Assembly (NCBI GenBank): GCA_009176605.1
Contig: SEYY01006796.1
Span: 32,501 to 69,264, forward strand
Length of the DNA stretch: 36,764 nt
Reading direction: 5' to 3'
From: Armadillidium nasatum
Taxonomy: Eukaryota; Arthropoda; Malacostraca; Isopoda; Armadillidiidae
Under the pieces are notes generated by a model. That model was given only the letters and a program-made list of their open reading frames with translations, was not told the DNA's origin and searched no databases. This document shows, piece after piece, positions 1-26,329 of this stretch. Within the stretch, counting starts at the first letter, position 1. Every line of letters begins with the position of its first letter. The translations under genes and the position numbers were made by a program.

Positions 1-60
<60 letters not shown>
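1..60. repeat. (AT)n microsatellite, cut by window start
   Basis: Pure TA dinucleotide array running off the left edge. It lies 25 bases from the stop codon side of the LINE-C RT fragment, so it sits at that element's 3' side. Confidence 0.97.
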
Positions 61-61
<1 letters not shown>

Positions 62-85
62 CCTTTTTTACCCCTTGGACCTTCC

Positions 86-1385
<1,300 letters not shown>

Positions 1386-1629
1386 CACTAAAGCTTTCAT
1401 ATAGAACAAAGTTTCTGCTCAAGACACTGAGCTCTTTTTCAGGTCCAATGAGTAATAAAGAAATGAAACTCTCAGATGAGAATCACTGAGACTCTGCAGT
1501 GACAATTTTTTTTGTGAAATGAGACCCCCTTAGAACAATGCTGGGAAGGAGTAGGATAGATAGGGTGAGAACTCAACAAATTTGAGAAAGGTGGGGTAAT
1601 GACCTATTATAAATAAGATAGAAAAGGCT

Positions 1630-1775
1630 CATTTAAGGTGGTTGTATCACCAGGAAAGAATGGATGACCAAAGGATGTCGAAGAGTTGTTAGGAGTGGGG
1701 AGCGGAAGAAAGAAAAGAGAGGAAGATCATGAAGGGAGTGCAAAGATGAAGTGGAGGGGGTACTCGGGAAACAAG
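1630..1775 (+). mobile_element. Degenerate LINE 3' coding relic
   Basis: With stops tolerated, the plus strand reads LRWLYHQERMDDQRM and, further on, a basic Glu/Arg/Lys-rich stretch. This resembles the end region of many RTE/CR1-type LINE ORFs (L-R-W-x-G-H-V-x-R-M-x-D-x-R, then a G-R-x-R-x-R-W segment). Two in-frame stops are present. The assignment rests on that motif alone and belongs to a different LINE lineage from the others here. Confidence 0.5.
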
Positions 1776-1779
1776 GTTT

Positions 1780-5425
<3,646 letters not shown>

Positions 5426-5572
5426 GAGGGGTGAAGATTTTATCGTAAACAAGTTACTATGTAGGTTGTGTTTATAAGAGTCAGAATATGTTTTAGTTTT
5501 TTCAGTTAAAAGTTTTTGATTTAAGTAATTTAACTTTCTAAATATATGTTTTTAATGTAGTTATTAATTCAA

Positions 5573-5628
5573 TTTTACTATTTTACTCTTTTTTATTTAT
5601 TTATTTATTTATTGTTTATTTTAAGTGA

Positions 5629-5645
<17 letters not shown>
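5573..5645. repeat. TTTA-rich and TATG/TG simple repeats
   Basis: Short runs of ATTT units, followed by a TATG/TGTG run just before the first recognisable bases of LINE-A copy 2. Confidence 0.8.
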
Positions 5646-8731
<3,086 letters not shown>

Positions 8732-8775
8732 CTAGCAATTATTAAATTAAGGTTCCCTAGGAACAGACCTATTTC

Positions 8776-8778
<3 letters not shown>

Positions 8779-8865
<87 letters not shown>
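8779..8865. repeat. (AT)n microsatellite
   Basis: Separated from the preceding array by 48 unique bases. Its right edge is the 3' end of a minus-strand LINE-B copy. Confidence 0.97.
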
Positions 8866-8868
<3 letters not shown>

Positions 8869-9293
8869 ATGTCTCCTCTGGTGGGCAAAGGCCACAGGCC
8901 TACCAATATCCACCAGACTTAGGGAGTATTCTGAATCAGGTCGCTAATGGCCGACGTGACTCGATGCACGGCGTTTAAAGGTGTGCAAGTCGAAGGATGT
9001 TGGGAAAACAGATAAAGGGAGTGTGTTCCAGACTTTACCAGTAGAGTACATGTAAGAGTGAGCATAGCGGTTAAGTCTGGGGTCAGAGAGTTGGACGGAG
9101 AAAGGATTAGACTGTGTAGAATGTCGTGTCGCACGAGACCTTCTCAATGGAGGAGGTATGCGACGTGAGAGTTCAGAAGAGCAATGTCCATTGTAATTGT
9201 TAACCCTACGCCCGAGTGTGGTCGGAGGAGTCCTTTGGAGTTGTATCACATGGCGGTTGACCAGTAGCAGTTCCAACGTGATTCCTTTTTGTA
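8866..9293 (-). mobile_element. LINE-B copy 1: 3' end fragment
   Basis: Minus-strand fragment coding for the extreme C-terminus of the LINE-B ORF2. Key text is NYNGHCSSELSRRIPPPL, VQLSDPRLNRYAHSYMYS and GKVWNTLPLSVFP, ending near 8944. The 3' UTR, carrying a GGCCTxTGGCCTTTGCCCACC-like motif, runs down to the (AT)n array. LINE-B copies 4 and 5 carry the same C-terminus and UTR motif. Everything 5' of this is missing, typical of aborted target-primed reverse transcription. The coding frame here is open, suggesting a fairly recent copy. Confidence 0.85.
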
Positions 9294-9477
<184 letters not shown>

Positions 9478-9719
9478 GTGTGTGTGTGTGCGTGCGTGTT
9501 AAGCGGAATATATTGTCTGTAGGTAATGGCATTACTTCATACAGTAGGATACTTTTTAGAATAGAGAAATTAGCGTCAGAAAAGAGAATGGATGTTTAAG
9601 TAAGAGAAAATTCTCAGAACTTAAAAGTTTTTCAGATTTCTAAACTATTACTTAATGGAAAAGACGTTTTAAATTCAAAAATACTTTTTAATATAAGACA
9701 TTATTTTGATTTCTTTTCC

Positions 9720-9850
<131 letters not shown>

Positions 9851-9882
9851 AGTAATAATTTTATTTTTTTATTTATTATTTT

Positions 9883-10195
9883 TTAATAAACCCAAGGTTA
9901 TCCAGTGCACAATAATAGATTACACTTTATTAATATTTATCATTGAACACAATCAACGTATGCAACAAGCTTTCGCTCCTTATTATTAGCCTCTTTCAGG
10001 TTGAAATGATGTGGCTGCTTAGTTGGAGGTTTCACATGTCGTCCAATACTATGGTTGGTTGTTGATTAGACTTTTGTAATAAAGTGAATGGAGCATCATG
10101 GCTTTTTGCAATTGATCTATTTTATAGTCTCCTGTGATCTGGTTATAGTTAAGGATATTATTTATGCAGAAGGATTCAGATATTTTTCTTTTGTT
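9883..10195. repeat. Left arm of ~310 bp inverted repeat
   Basis: Pairs with 10445-10756. Only scattered differences are visible by eye (for example near 9957-9960, 9985 and 10097), so identity is very high. The loop between the arms is about 250 bases. The arm holds the end of the GIY-YIG frame and the 3' end of the element. Confidence 0.92.
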
Positions 10196-10395
10196 ATAAT
10201 TATTTATGTTTTTTATGATGCCACTATGATTGAGGTTTATGAGATGGTTTTTGTTTTGTCTATGTTGGGTGAGGACGGAGTTTTGATTATCTATATTTAG
10301 ATCATGTTGGTGTTGATATTGTCTTCTTTTAAAGTTTATAGTATCGCCTATGTATTTTAATTACAGTTTGAGCAGGGGATGTGGTATATGCAGGG
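10049..10395 (-). pseudogene. GIY-YIG endonuclease of a Penelope-like element (C-terminal, broken)
   Basis: The domain would nick target DNA for retrotransposition. Seen from the minus strand: a Cys pair (PCSNC), then the YIG half of the signature at about 10341-10354, an Arg-rich helix (F-K-R-R), a conserved H after S-V-L-x-Q, a glutamate in the E-S-F motif, and the N-x-x-x-G-x-Y-K-I-D end. The stop (TAG) is at 10049-10051. In-frame stops between the Cys pair and YIG, together with a frameshift, make it a pseudogene. The final ~45 codons are also present inverted at 10455-10591, ending in the same stop. Confidence 0.7.
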
Positions 10396-10444
10396 AGGGT
10401 TGGGGTTAGGAGATTTTGGGGGTTTAAGGACTATAAATAATTTT

Positions 10445-10756
10445 AAGAAAACAAATATAGCTGAATCCTTCTGCATAAATAATATCCTTAACTATAACCA
10501 GATCACAGGAGACTATAAAATAGATCAATTGCAAAACGCCATGATGCTCCATTCACTTTATTACAAAAGTCTAATCAACAACCAACCATAGTATTGGACG
10601 ACATGTGAAACCTCCAACTAAGCAGCCACATCATTTCAACCTGAAAGAGGCTCCTAATAAGGAGCGAAAGCTTGTTGCATATTGTTTGTGTTCAATGATA
10701 AATATTAATAAAGTGCAATCTATTATTGTGCACTGGATAACCTTGGTTTTAATTAA
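10445..10756. repeat. Right arm of ~310 bp inverted repeat
   Basis: Reverse complement of 9883-10195. It includes a plus-strand copy of the GIY-YIG C-terminus ending at TAG 10589-10591 and a 5-bp GCTCC/GGAGC hairpin with GAAA on its 3' side (10650-10669). Confidence 0.92.
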
Positions 10757-10772
10757 GAAAAAAAAAAAAAAG

Positions 10773-10929
<157 letters not shown>

Positions 10930-11087
10930 CGGATATCCGCAGAGATGCGGATAGTTTAATTTTTTAAGAGTTTTTGCCATAGATTCTTGGAATTTTAAAT
11001 ATAATATCCAGAATCTATGTTACCAGGGTGTGGGACGGGGACCCAACTCTTGAACACCCCACCAACCTCCACCCATTTGGAAAATGG

Positions 11088-11218
<131 letters not shown>

Positions 11219-11253
11219 CCAGTAATTCAGTATTACCTTCACACTTCACAGTT

Positions 11254-13136
11254 TCACATATTCCATTTGAAGTTAATAATTGGTAAGTTATTTTTTAGAA
11301 ATAAAAGCTTTTGGGCTCTTTCAGGTGAAAGTTTGGTTCGCTTTTCGTCGTAAATGAGGCCTGCTCCACTGAAAAGACGCTCACTAGCAACACTAGTTGA
11401 AGGACATGCTAAATAAGTCCTTGCCAGCTCAGGAAGAAAAGGGAAACTTTTGCAATTATCTCTCCACCAAACCAGTTGGTCTTTATCTGCCTCCAAACGT
11501 GGGAGTTTCAGATAATTTTCAATAATCGATATTGTATCCTTTGACACTTCTGACTGTGATTCTTCATCGCTGCTGGAAGCTAGAAGATCTTTCATTGATT
11601 TAGCAATGCTTAAGCTAAAAGATTTTGTTTCTTTTGTATCTGACAGCTTTTGCTTTTTCTTGAAAGGCGTTATTTTAGCTGTTTCTATCATCTCATCGCA
11701 TAAGCATCCTAATTTGATTTTAACATTCTGAGAAACAAGTGGTTTAAAAAAAATTTTTTTGTACCTAGGATCTAAAAAGGTTGCAATTGTATAAGCATCA
11801 TCATTTTCCAGGTTTTCAAATCTGTCGTTCATCTCCTTCATTAATGTTTCAGTCATCCTTGAAACTCCCTTAGATTTAATAACATTTGTTAACACAACTT
11901 TCAATGTTGAAACAAGTGGTATCACAACTGACAAACATTATTCAGCTGAACTTAAAGTCTTTGTTAATTCTTCAAAAGGCTTAAGGATATTAATACAATT
12001 ATTTAAAATGTCATTTTCGTCAGCTGTTAGAGGCTTTATTTTTGTGCTGCTTGAAGCATAAAGGCAAATGGCCTCATTAATTTCGCTCTTCCTCTCAAGC
12101 ATATACAAACTACTATTCCAACGTGTTTGAATATCTTGCGTAACAGAAAGTGGACGAACATTTAATCTTTTTTGTATTTTCTTTAGCTCATTTTGGGCTT
12201 CAACGGAGTGATTGAAATGCGTAGCAATTAACCTACATTTGGTTATTAAATCGGATACACATTTTTGACTCATAAATGGAATTTTTAACTACTATCTGAG
12301 TTTGGTGTGCAAAGCAATCTACATTTTTCACTCTTGCCAGAGAAAGTGCTTTTTTTTATATTTGTGCCCGAATCCCTGACTACGCAGTGCACTTCATTTA
12401 ATGAAATCTTCCATTTTGTCAGCATCTTTTCAAAAACAGTTTCAAGATAGTCGCCTGTATGGCGCTCAGAAAGAGGTTCTGCATTCAATACAAAGTTTTG
12501 CCTTTGAAAGTTTTTATCGATTGCATGATACGTGAGGTATAAAAGAGAAACTCCAGATGTGCTGTCAGACCAATCATTAATTGTACATGATCCATTGCAC
12601 GTCTTAATTAGGGATGATACAGTTGATTCTATTTAGCTTGCTACCGACGAATACATTTCCTCACATATCAAGTCTCTGTAAAACTTTCTTTGCTTTAGCA
12701 CAAACTGTGGTGAAGCTTCTTCCATCAATCTTTGAAAGCCTAAATCTTCTACATGAGTGAATGGCAAATCATCTAAAACTATCATTTCAGCAATTTTATT
12801 ATCCATTGATTTTGATTTGCTATCATTTTTATCCCATTTTTTCATATTTCCTAAACTTTTAATAATTGTTTGTTGCTTAGTTTTTTCTTCAAAACCCAAT
12901 GAGGCTGCTGATGATGTTGAAGCTACCTATTCCTGCTGTTGAATTTGCCAACTTTTTTCCTTTTCTTTTTCTTTAAGCTCTTTGTATTTTACTTAGTGCT
13001 TGTACTGCAAATGTGTTCGCAAACTGCTTATGCCGCGGCCTCTCCGAGAAAAATTTCCTTGACAAACTTTGCAACGGGCAAGATCTTTAGATATATTTTC
13101 AAAGTATTTCCACACTTCACTTTGTTTTGGAGCCAT
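11254..13136 (-). pseudogene. hAT-family transposase with BED zinc finger (inactivated)
   Basis: This would be the enzyme that excises and reinserts hAT DNA transposons. The minus strand starts at an ATG (13134-13136) and opens with a BED-type finger: MAPKQSEVWKYFE, CKVC, then THLQYKH. A stop follows directly at 12993-12995. Later pieces read DLPFTHVEDLGFQRL, WSDSTSG...LTYHAID (catalytic Asp region), VHCVVRDSGTN, HFNHSVEAQNELKKIQKRL, QTRWNSSLYMLER and PFEELTK. The C-terminal hAT dimerisation block is at about 11254-11420 (ARTYLACPSTSVASERLFS, then LSPERAQKLLFLKNNL). Stops or shifts occur near 12930, 12635, 12285 and 11937. The rest is nearly collinear with ZBED-like hAT transposases of about 600-650 residues, so the copy is full-length but dead. 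Confidence 0.9.
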
Positions 13137-13139
13137 AAT

Positions 13140-15935
<2,796 letters not shown>

Positions 15936-16019
<84 letters not shown>
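15936..16019. repeat. (AT)n microsatellite at splice acceptor
   Basis: The array ends with TATATAG, whose AG serves as the 3' splice site of the dynein exon starting at 16021. Confidence 0.97.
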
Positions 16020-16020
<1 letters not shown>

Positions 16021-16023
<3 letters not shown>

Positions 16024-16169
16024 TTAGAAGATTAGATTATAAGCAGTCGTTTGAGGAAGCTTTAAGCGAAAAAACATCGGAAGTAAATAAGACTTTATCA
16101 AGAATACAGGAATTGACGACAGAACTTCAAGATTTCGGAGAGATTGACGACGTGAATAAATATATTAAG
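16021..16169 (+). CDS. Dynein heavy chain exon (first of four in window)
   Basis: This exon of 149 bases carries 2 bases of a split codon plus 49 whole codons. The reading begins FRRLDYKQSFEEALSEK and ends with GEIDDVNKYIK. It is followed by a consensus GTAATA donor at 16170 and preceded by AG at 16019-16020. The charged, helical text with the G-E-I-D-D-V-x-K-Y motif is what I know from the stem/linker (DHC_N2) part of axonemal dynein heavy chains, the motors that bend cilia and flagella. It ends in phase 0, and exon 2 begins in phase 0. Oddly, the acceptor has no pyrimidine tract, because the 84 bases before it are pure (AT)n. The frame stays open backwards through the repeat as Ile-Tyr codons, so the 5' border rests on homology and phase. 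The subtype (which DNAH paralogue) is not resolved. Confidence 0.8.
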
Positions 16170-16590
16170 GTAATAAAGTTATTGATCTTGTTGTTGCAAT
16201 TATTTTATTACTTATAATTATTTCAGATTTTTATGTTAAATAAAGAAGCTCTTTATTTAAATATTGGTAGAGAAACCTTTTTCCTTCCATCAGACATTAA
16301 ATATAATCCTGAATATATCTAATGTTTCAAAAATCATAAAACGCTCTATTGTCTGATGCATATGAGTAAAGTGACAGATAAGGCATTTCTGCATAGTTAA
16401 AAAAGATTTTTAAAATGTTTCCTTCAAACTTAGATGCAATTCCCAATCCAACGTCTCAATTCCATTTGCATCAACGAAAGAACTAAACCAACTAAAGTAC
16501 CGTAAACATTTTTCTTGGTTTAGTTCTTTCAGTTCATGGATGACAAAATCGTGATAACACCCCTATAGAGAGAAAACAACTGGGGTTGCG
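16170..16590. other. Intron start after dynein exon 1; hairpin at 16475-16530
   Basis: AT-rich intron sequence with no coding signal. It contains a perfect 15-bp inverted repeat (GAAAGAACTAAACCA at 16475-16489, its complement at 16516-16530) with a 26-base spacer. Confidence 0.7.
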
Positions 16591-18765
16591 TAAAAAATCT
16601 AAAATGCGCCTCAGAACACTCAACCTCTTAGAAATTTGTTTAGAAAGAGAAGTAATGGGATCTTTCCAAGAAAGATTACGAGAGAAAAAACCACCGATAA
16701 TATTGAAAACAGATAAAGGTTTGAGTCCAATGTTTTCGATGAAGATGTCATAGTTTTGTGGAGGTTGTGTCTAGTAGAAAGATGGAGGAATTAAATTTTG
16801 GAGACATTGAAAACGATCAAGTTTTCTCTGTCAAAATTTGAAATATGAGAACGATCAGAGGTTTGTTGCTCCAAGGTCACCTTTCTTGCGCCAATTAACT
16901 GATGTTGGGAGGGAGGTCTTTCAAAGTGATGTAGTGATCAGCAGAGGAGTGTATAGATGATGAAGTAAAAGAGAGATGGCCATTTATGAAAAGCACAAAA
17001 AGGGTTGGGGATATTACGGATCTCAGAGGAACACCACTACTTATAGATTTAAAAGAAGAACAGTGGCCGTGTACAACAGCAATTATAACGACCAGAAAGG
17101 AAATCTGAGAGAAAGTCATAGAGATAATGATATATTCCTAAAGAGGGAAACTTGGAAATTTCGAAATGTCTAGCGCCACAGAGAAATATTCACCGAAACA
17201 CAGAATGTCGAAGGATCAAAAGTCAGAAATAAGGAAAAGAAATCACCAGCAGAGCGTTTTTACGTAAGCCATACTGGCGATGAGAGATAATATTAGAAGA
17301 TTTAAGATGTTTCCAAATCTTTTTATTAAGGACAGATTCTAAAACTTTAGAAAGAACGGAGTCTAAAGAAACAGGACGATAAGTGAAAGATTTGACACAG
17401 GCTGAATGAGCGCAAGTTTCCAGCAAGAAAAGAAGGTAAAAGTAGAGATACTGTGAAGAAATAGTTTGCGAAGGCCGGATACAATGTCAGATAAAGCAGA
17501 AATGACATCTTTAGAGAAATAGCTCCGAAATTGTCTAAAAAAGAGTTAGAGGCAAAAGTTTGAGCCTTAATAGAAGATAAAAAGGAAGTTGTGCTATCAG
17601 AAGGTACTAGAGGTGGCAGAAACGGAGAAGCAAAAGTTAGAGTTGATATTTTTTGCAAAATGCCAGAAAGGGTGAGAAGAAGAGAAAGTAGATACATTAT
17701 TGCATTTATGACAGAGAAAATAGTTTTTTTTTGTCATGAAGAATAGATTTTGAACGATTCCGAGATGAAATATAAGTTGCATGATTTTCTTGAGTTTGAA
17801 GACGACGGTAATCCCTGAAGGTAATTTAACTGCGGTGGATAGCACGAAAACAAACAGAGTTAAACAAAGGTTTGTTAGGTTTAGTTGAAGGGAAAGAATA
17901 TGGACTGTATGCCTCCACGCAAGAGAGAATCACCTCGGTAATGCATTCTCCACATTCACAGGGACCCATCCCACGGAAGCAGTAATCATTCCATGGGAAA
18001 TCAGAGAAAAGTACAACCGCAAGTCAAACAAGTTAGCAGCACAGGAAGACTTGAAGAGATAGAAAAAGAAACGGAGATATGAAGGTGATCGGATGAACCA
18101 AGAGGAGGAAAGAGTTTAACAGTGTAAGGAGAATAAAAAAAGGGGCTAAGAAAAGATGAAGTATGTTGGGTTCGTCACCAAGGCTGTAAGAGATACGGGT
18201 AGGGAGTTTCACCAACTTCTCAAGGTTGTTCTGGATAGAAAAGTCGGATGCGAGTTCAGCAACTGGATCGTGAAGAATGGACAAAAAAGAAAGAATGTGC
18301 CTACTTTGGAATTTAAAAAATCGAAGAATTTTTTCATTGTCAGGAGAATTAGGAGATAATTAAACAGAACTAATAAATTAGTAGTAAAATTACAAGAGAG
18401 CTTAAGCAATAAAGTTTTGAATTCAAAAGACTCCTAATTAGAGACATGAGAACAAGCAACATCGTTGCTCAAATGTGTGAAACGTCCTCCTTTGGCTGAA
18501 AATTGATGATAGAGACAGTAGGATGTAACAGAATAAAGTTTTCTGTCAGTGCACCCAAGCACCTGAGTTTTGGTTAAGAACAAGAGATAAGGTTCAGAAG
18601 ATGAGACGTGGTGTTCGAAAAAGATAAAATTAGAAAAAAGACCGAGAATGTTGCAGAAAGCCGGAAGAGAGTTCTCGGCGGAACCATTCCCAATATCGGA
18701 GACAGTCAACTCCCAAGTTATGATAGGGTGAGAGGTAGATGAGGGGCATTATTTGGATGCCATTT
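16590..18765 (-). mobile_element. LINE-B copy 3 (5' and middle parts, 3' end missing)
   Basis: Read on the minus strand: the endonuclease start (AFCNILGLFSNF, FLTKTQV) lies near 18640-18540, the endonuclease middle (IQNNLEKLVKLPTRI) near 18230-18180, the linker and RT at 17850-17240 (FTYRPVSLDSVLSKVLESVL, KKIWKHLKSSNIISHRQYG), and the palm box at 16934-16945, where SADH replaces YADD. The thumb (SRNLSWKDPITSLSKQ) is near 16680-16600, where the element stops abruptly. The endonuclease S-D-H motif is also changed. There are multiple frames and stops. It lies head-to-head with copy 4. Confidence 0.8.
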
Positions 18766-18840
18766 CTCCAGGCCTTCGAATACGGAGCCTTTGAATCAGA
18801 ATCCAGTCATATTTGAATTTCCCGAATCCGAATCGAATCT
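18765..18840. other. Junction between two head-to-head LINE-B copies
   Basis: About 75 bases rich in GAATC/GAATCC units separate the 5' end of copy 3 (-) from the truncated start of copy 4 (+). I cannot assign it; it may be a remnant of a small repeat-bearing element. Confidence 0.4.
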
Positions 18841-20768
18841 CTTCAATGAAACCTAATAAACCTTGGCTTAACTCTGCTTGTTCTCATGATGTACGCCGCA
18901 TGGACGCTACCTTCTGGGATTAGCGTCCTTTTCAAACTCCAGAAATTCATTCAACTTATATTTCATCTCGGAAATTTGCATGACTTATTAATTCCAACTC
19001 CCAAAACTCACTTCTCTGTAGAAAATGCAATAATCTTTCTGGTTCTTCTTCCTCTCTCTTTTCAGGCATTTTGAAAAATATGTCAACTCTAGCCTTGCTT
19101 TTTCCTCTTTCCCTCCTCTAGTATCTTCTGACGTTACAACTGACGTTTTGACTCCCTCCTAAGCTGAAATCTTCTTTCAAACTTTTGCTTCAAATTCCAC
19201 CTTAGACGATTTCGGAGATGTTCCTACTCCTTTAACTCCCTCCAACTCATTTATACCTAAAATTGTAATTTCTTCTAAAGACTTCATTTCCGCTCTCTCT
19301 GAGCTTAAAACTAAGAGGGAGTTCGGTCCTGATGGTATTCCTTCAGTGGTTCTCAAAACTTGAGTTTCTAAGCTTGAACTCTGCCTTGGTAAACTTTTTC
19401 GCTTATGGCTTTCTAATTCAACCTTCCCTTTTTGTTGGAAATGTACTCTAATTCATCCTGTGCTGAAGAAAGGAAACCCATTTCAATCTTCCAACTACCG
19501 TCTCATTTCTTTAAAATCAGTTCTTTTTAAAGTTTTCGAATCTATCCTTAAAAGGAATATTTGGAAACATCTCAATTCTTCAAACCTTATCTCTGTTCGA
19601 TAGAGTGGCTTTCGTAAGAAACGCTCTACTGGTGATCTTCTTTCCCTTTTCTCTGACTCTTGTTCCTTCGGTTAATCTTTTACTGTCGTCATAGACATAT
19701 CGAAAGCTGGCACAAGGCTTTGATTTCCAAACTTCCCTCTTTCGGAATCTGTCCTTCTCTCTGTAGCATTCTTTCCGATCTTTCTATAGCTGATGCTGTC
19801 GAAGTCCACCGTTCATCCTTTAAATTTGTTAATAGTGGTGTTTCTCAAGGATCTCTCCTTTCCCAAACACTTTTTCTGCTTTTCACTAATGACCTTCTCT
19901 CTGTTACTTCATCTTCAATCCACTCGTATGCCTATGACTTTACCTTTTGAAAGACGCCCCTTCAAACCATTGATGTATCTCGTATTTCATATTGTGGCAA
20001 AGAAAACATGGTAGTTTTCAGTGCCTCCAAAATTCAATATCTCCCTCTCTACTTGACATAACCTTCCACACAATTATGATATCTTAATTGAAAACACTCA
20101 ACTCAAACCTTCATCTCTTCTTAATATTCTTGGTGTTTCTTTTTCTTGTGATCTTTCTTAGAAAGTTCTCATTACTTCTCTTTCTAAGCAAGCTTCTAAG
20201 ACGTTTGGTGTTCTGAGGCTCCTTCAGAATTTGTTCAAGACATCTCAGTCGCTTTCTCTTTATAGAGAAGTTGTTCGCCCTTGTATGGAGTACGCCTGGT
20301 TCTGGGGTGGTTCCACTCATACAGCTCTCCTTGACAAGGGGAAGTCCAGCGCTTTTCATCTTATCAACCCTCTCGCTCTCACTAATTCTCTCCAATCTCT
20401 TTCTGCCAGTCGAGCTGTTGCATCACTCTCTCTATAGTATCGCTATTTGAATGGTTTATGCTCTTCTGAACTCTCTCGTCGCATACCTCATCCATTTAGA
20501 AGAGACCTTGCGAAACGCCTTTCTACACAGTCTCATCCTTTCTTTGTCCAACTCTCTGACTCCAGACTTAACCACTATGCTAATTTTTTTTACAGTTCAC
20601 CACCACTCACGGACAAAGTTATTGGTGGCAAAGTCTGGAACACACTCCCTTCATCTTTTTGCAACTTCCTTTGACTTACACACTTTCAAACACCGTGTGT
20701 TGGGACATGTCGGCCTTTAATTTGAACAGATTTTAGTAGGCCTCTGGTCTTTGCCCACCGGAATTTAA
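18840..20768 (+). mobile_element. LINE-B copy 4 (5' truncated)
   Basis: Starts at the endonuclease-RT linker (text equivalent to KPNKPWFNSACS) and runs to the 3' UTR. RT motifs near 19320-19720 include REFGPDGIPS, an NYR-L-ISLKSVL region, RNIWKHLNSSNLIS and GFRKKRSTGDLLS. The catalytic box at 19927-19938 is YAYD, with one catalytic Asp lost. The C-terminal region follows: SLSLYREVVRPCMEYAW, then SELSRRIPHPF, VQLSDSRLNHYA and GKVWNTLPSS. The UTR motif TCTTTGCCCACC at about 20750 matches copies 1 and 5 and goes into (AT)n. Several frameshifts. Confidence 0.83.
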
Positions 20769-24638
<3,870 letters not shown>

Positions 24639-24799
24639 CAGAGGTGGGCATCGTTACATGAAATTGGGTAGCGTTACCGTTACTCGTTACTTGAGAGAAA
24701 AGGTGTAGCGTTACCGTTACATCGTTACATTTTAAAATCCTTTGGAAGCGTTACCGTTACTCGTTACTTGTAACGCCGTTACATGTAACGCGTTACTTT

Positions 24800-25577
<778 letters not shown>

Positions 25578-25695
25578 ACACATCACCACCACTCACGGGC
25601 AAAGCCCTATTCAAGGAGGGGGTGTTAAAAGAATAAAAATGAAAGTAAATAGAGTACAAAATCCAGAAAATAAAAACCACCCCTACAGTACCCAC

Positions 25696-26250
25696 CTAAC
25701 GCAAATTTCTCAGGTGGGCGCAGACGCGGGCTTTAAAGAAATTGAGATTAAATGCAGTGGGAAATTCAGGAGATGGAAGAGAGTTCCACAAGACAGAGGT
25801 GGCAGGAAAGAAAGAGGCACCACAGCGGACAAGACTGGAGTTGCTTATGTCCACGCAAAATTGATGCGCGAACATTGCACCCCTTGTGCTGCGAGGACGC
25901 CATAAAGGTGGAGGTACACGGGTGGATAGTTCCCTCGAGCATTTGCCACTGTAGTACCTATAGAAAAGTGACAAGGCACCAACATCACGTCGCAAAGATA
26001 AAGAATCAAGAGAATTAGAAAGAGCGGGACAGTTTATAAGTCTTTTAGCCTTTGACTCAACCCTATCCAAAAGACGGGTGAAACCTGAGCCACCCCAGAT
26101 ATGAGAGCAGTACTCCATACAAGGACGGATGAGACCCTTGTATAATTGGAGTAACTGCGAGGAAGGAAAAAATTCTCGCAGTCTAAACAGAACTCCCAGC
26201 TTCTTTGAGGCCGCCCTAGCAACCATTGTGATATGAGGTTTCCAAGACAT
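25696..26250 (-). pseudogene. C-terminal domain of LINE-A copy 3
   Basis: An open frame beginning SWKPHITMVARAASKKLG, followed by LYKGLIRPCMEYCSHIWG, LLDRVESKAKRLINCPAL, LSLRRDVGALSLFYRYY and ATSVLWNSLPSPEFP, then a stop at 25696. It is homologous to the LINE-B C-terminus but clearly a separate family (D-V-G-A-L-S-L-F-Y-R-Y-Y instead of LINE-B's I-V-A-S-L-S-L-N-Y-R-Y-Y). Confidence 0.8.
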
Positions 26251-26329
26251 TTTTTTGTTTATGTGAAGGCCAAGGATGTTTATATTGTCAACAGGAGAGA
26301 CGGGAGAACCATCGAAAGAAATAGAAAAG

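Larger units (their letters stand above)
9883..10757 (-). mobile_element. Penelope-like element 3' end with inverted duplicate of itself
   Basis: The core is a minus-strand GIY-YIG endonuclease fragment followed by its 3' non-coding end (the left arm). The last ~310 bases are repeated in reverse orientation on the right (10445-10756). Reading the minus strand gives IYHIPCSNCN, a one-base slip, then NYIGDTINFKRRQYQHQHDL, SVLTQHR, ESFCINN and TGDYKIDQL. Penelope-like retroelements carry such an endonuclease C-terminal to their RT, and their ends are commonly found as direct or inverted terminal copies. No RT domain remains. The right arm ends in a poly-A run before (AT)n. Confidence 0.75.

Noticed and set aside
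18765-18840. GAATC-rich stretch as a MITE
   Set aside because: Too short, no clear inverted ends; listed only as an unassigned junction.
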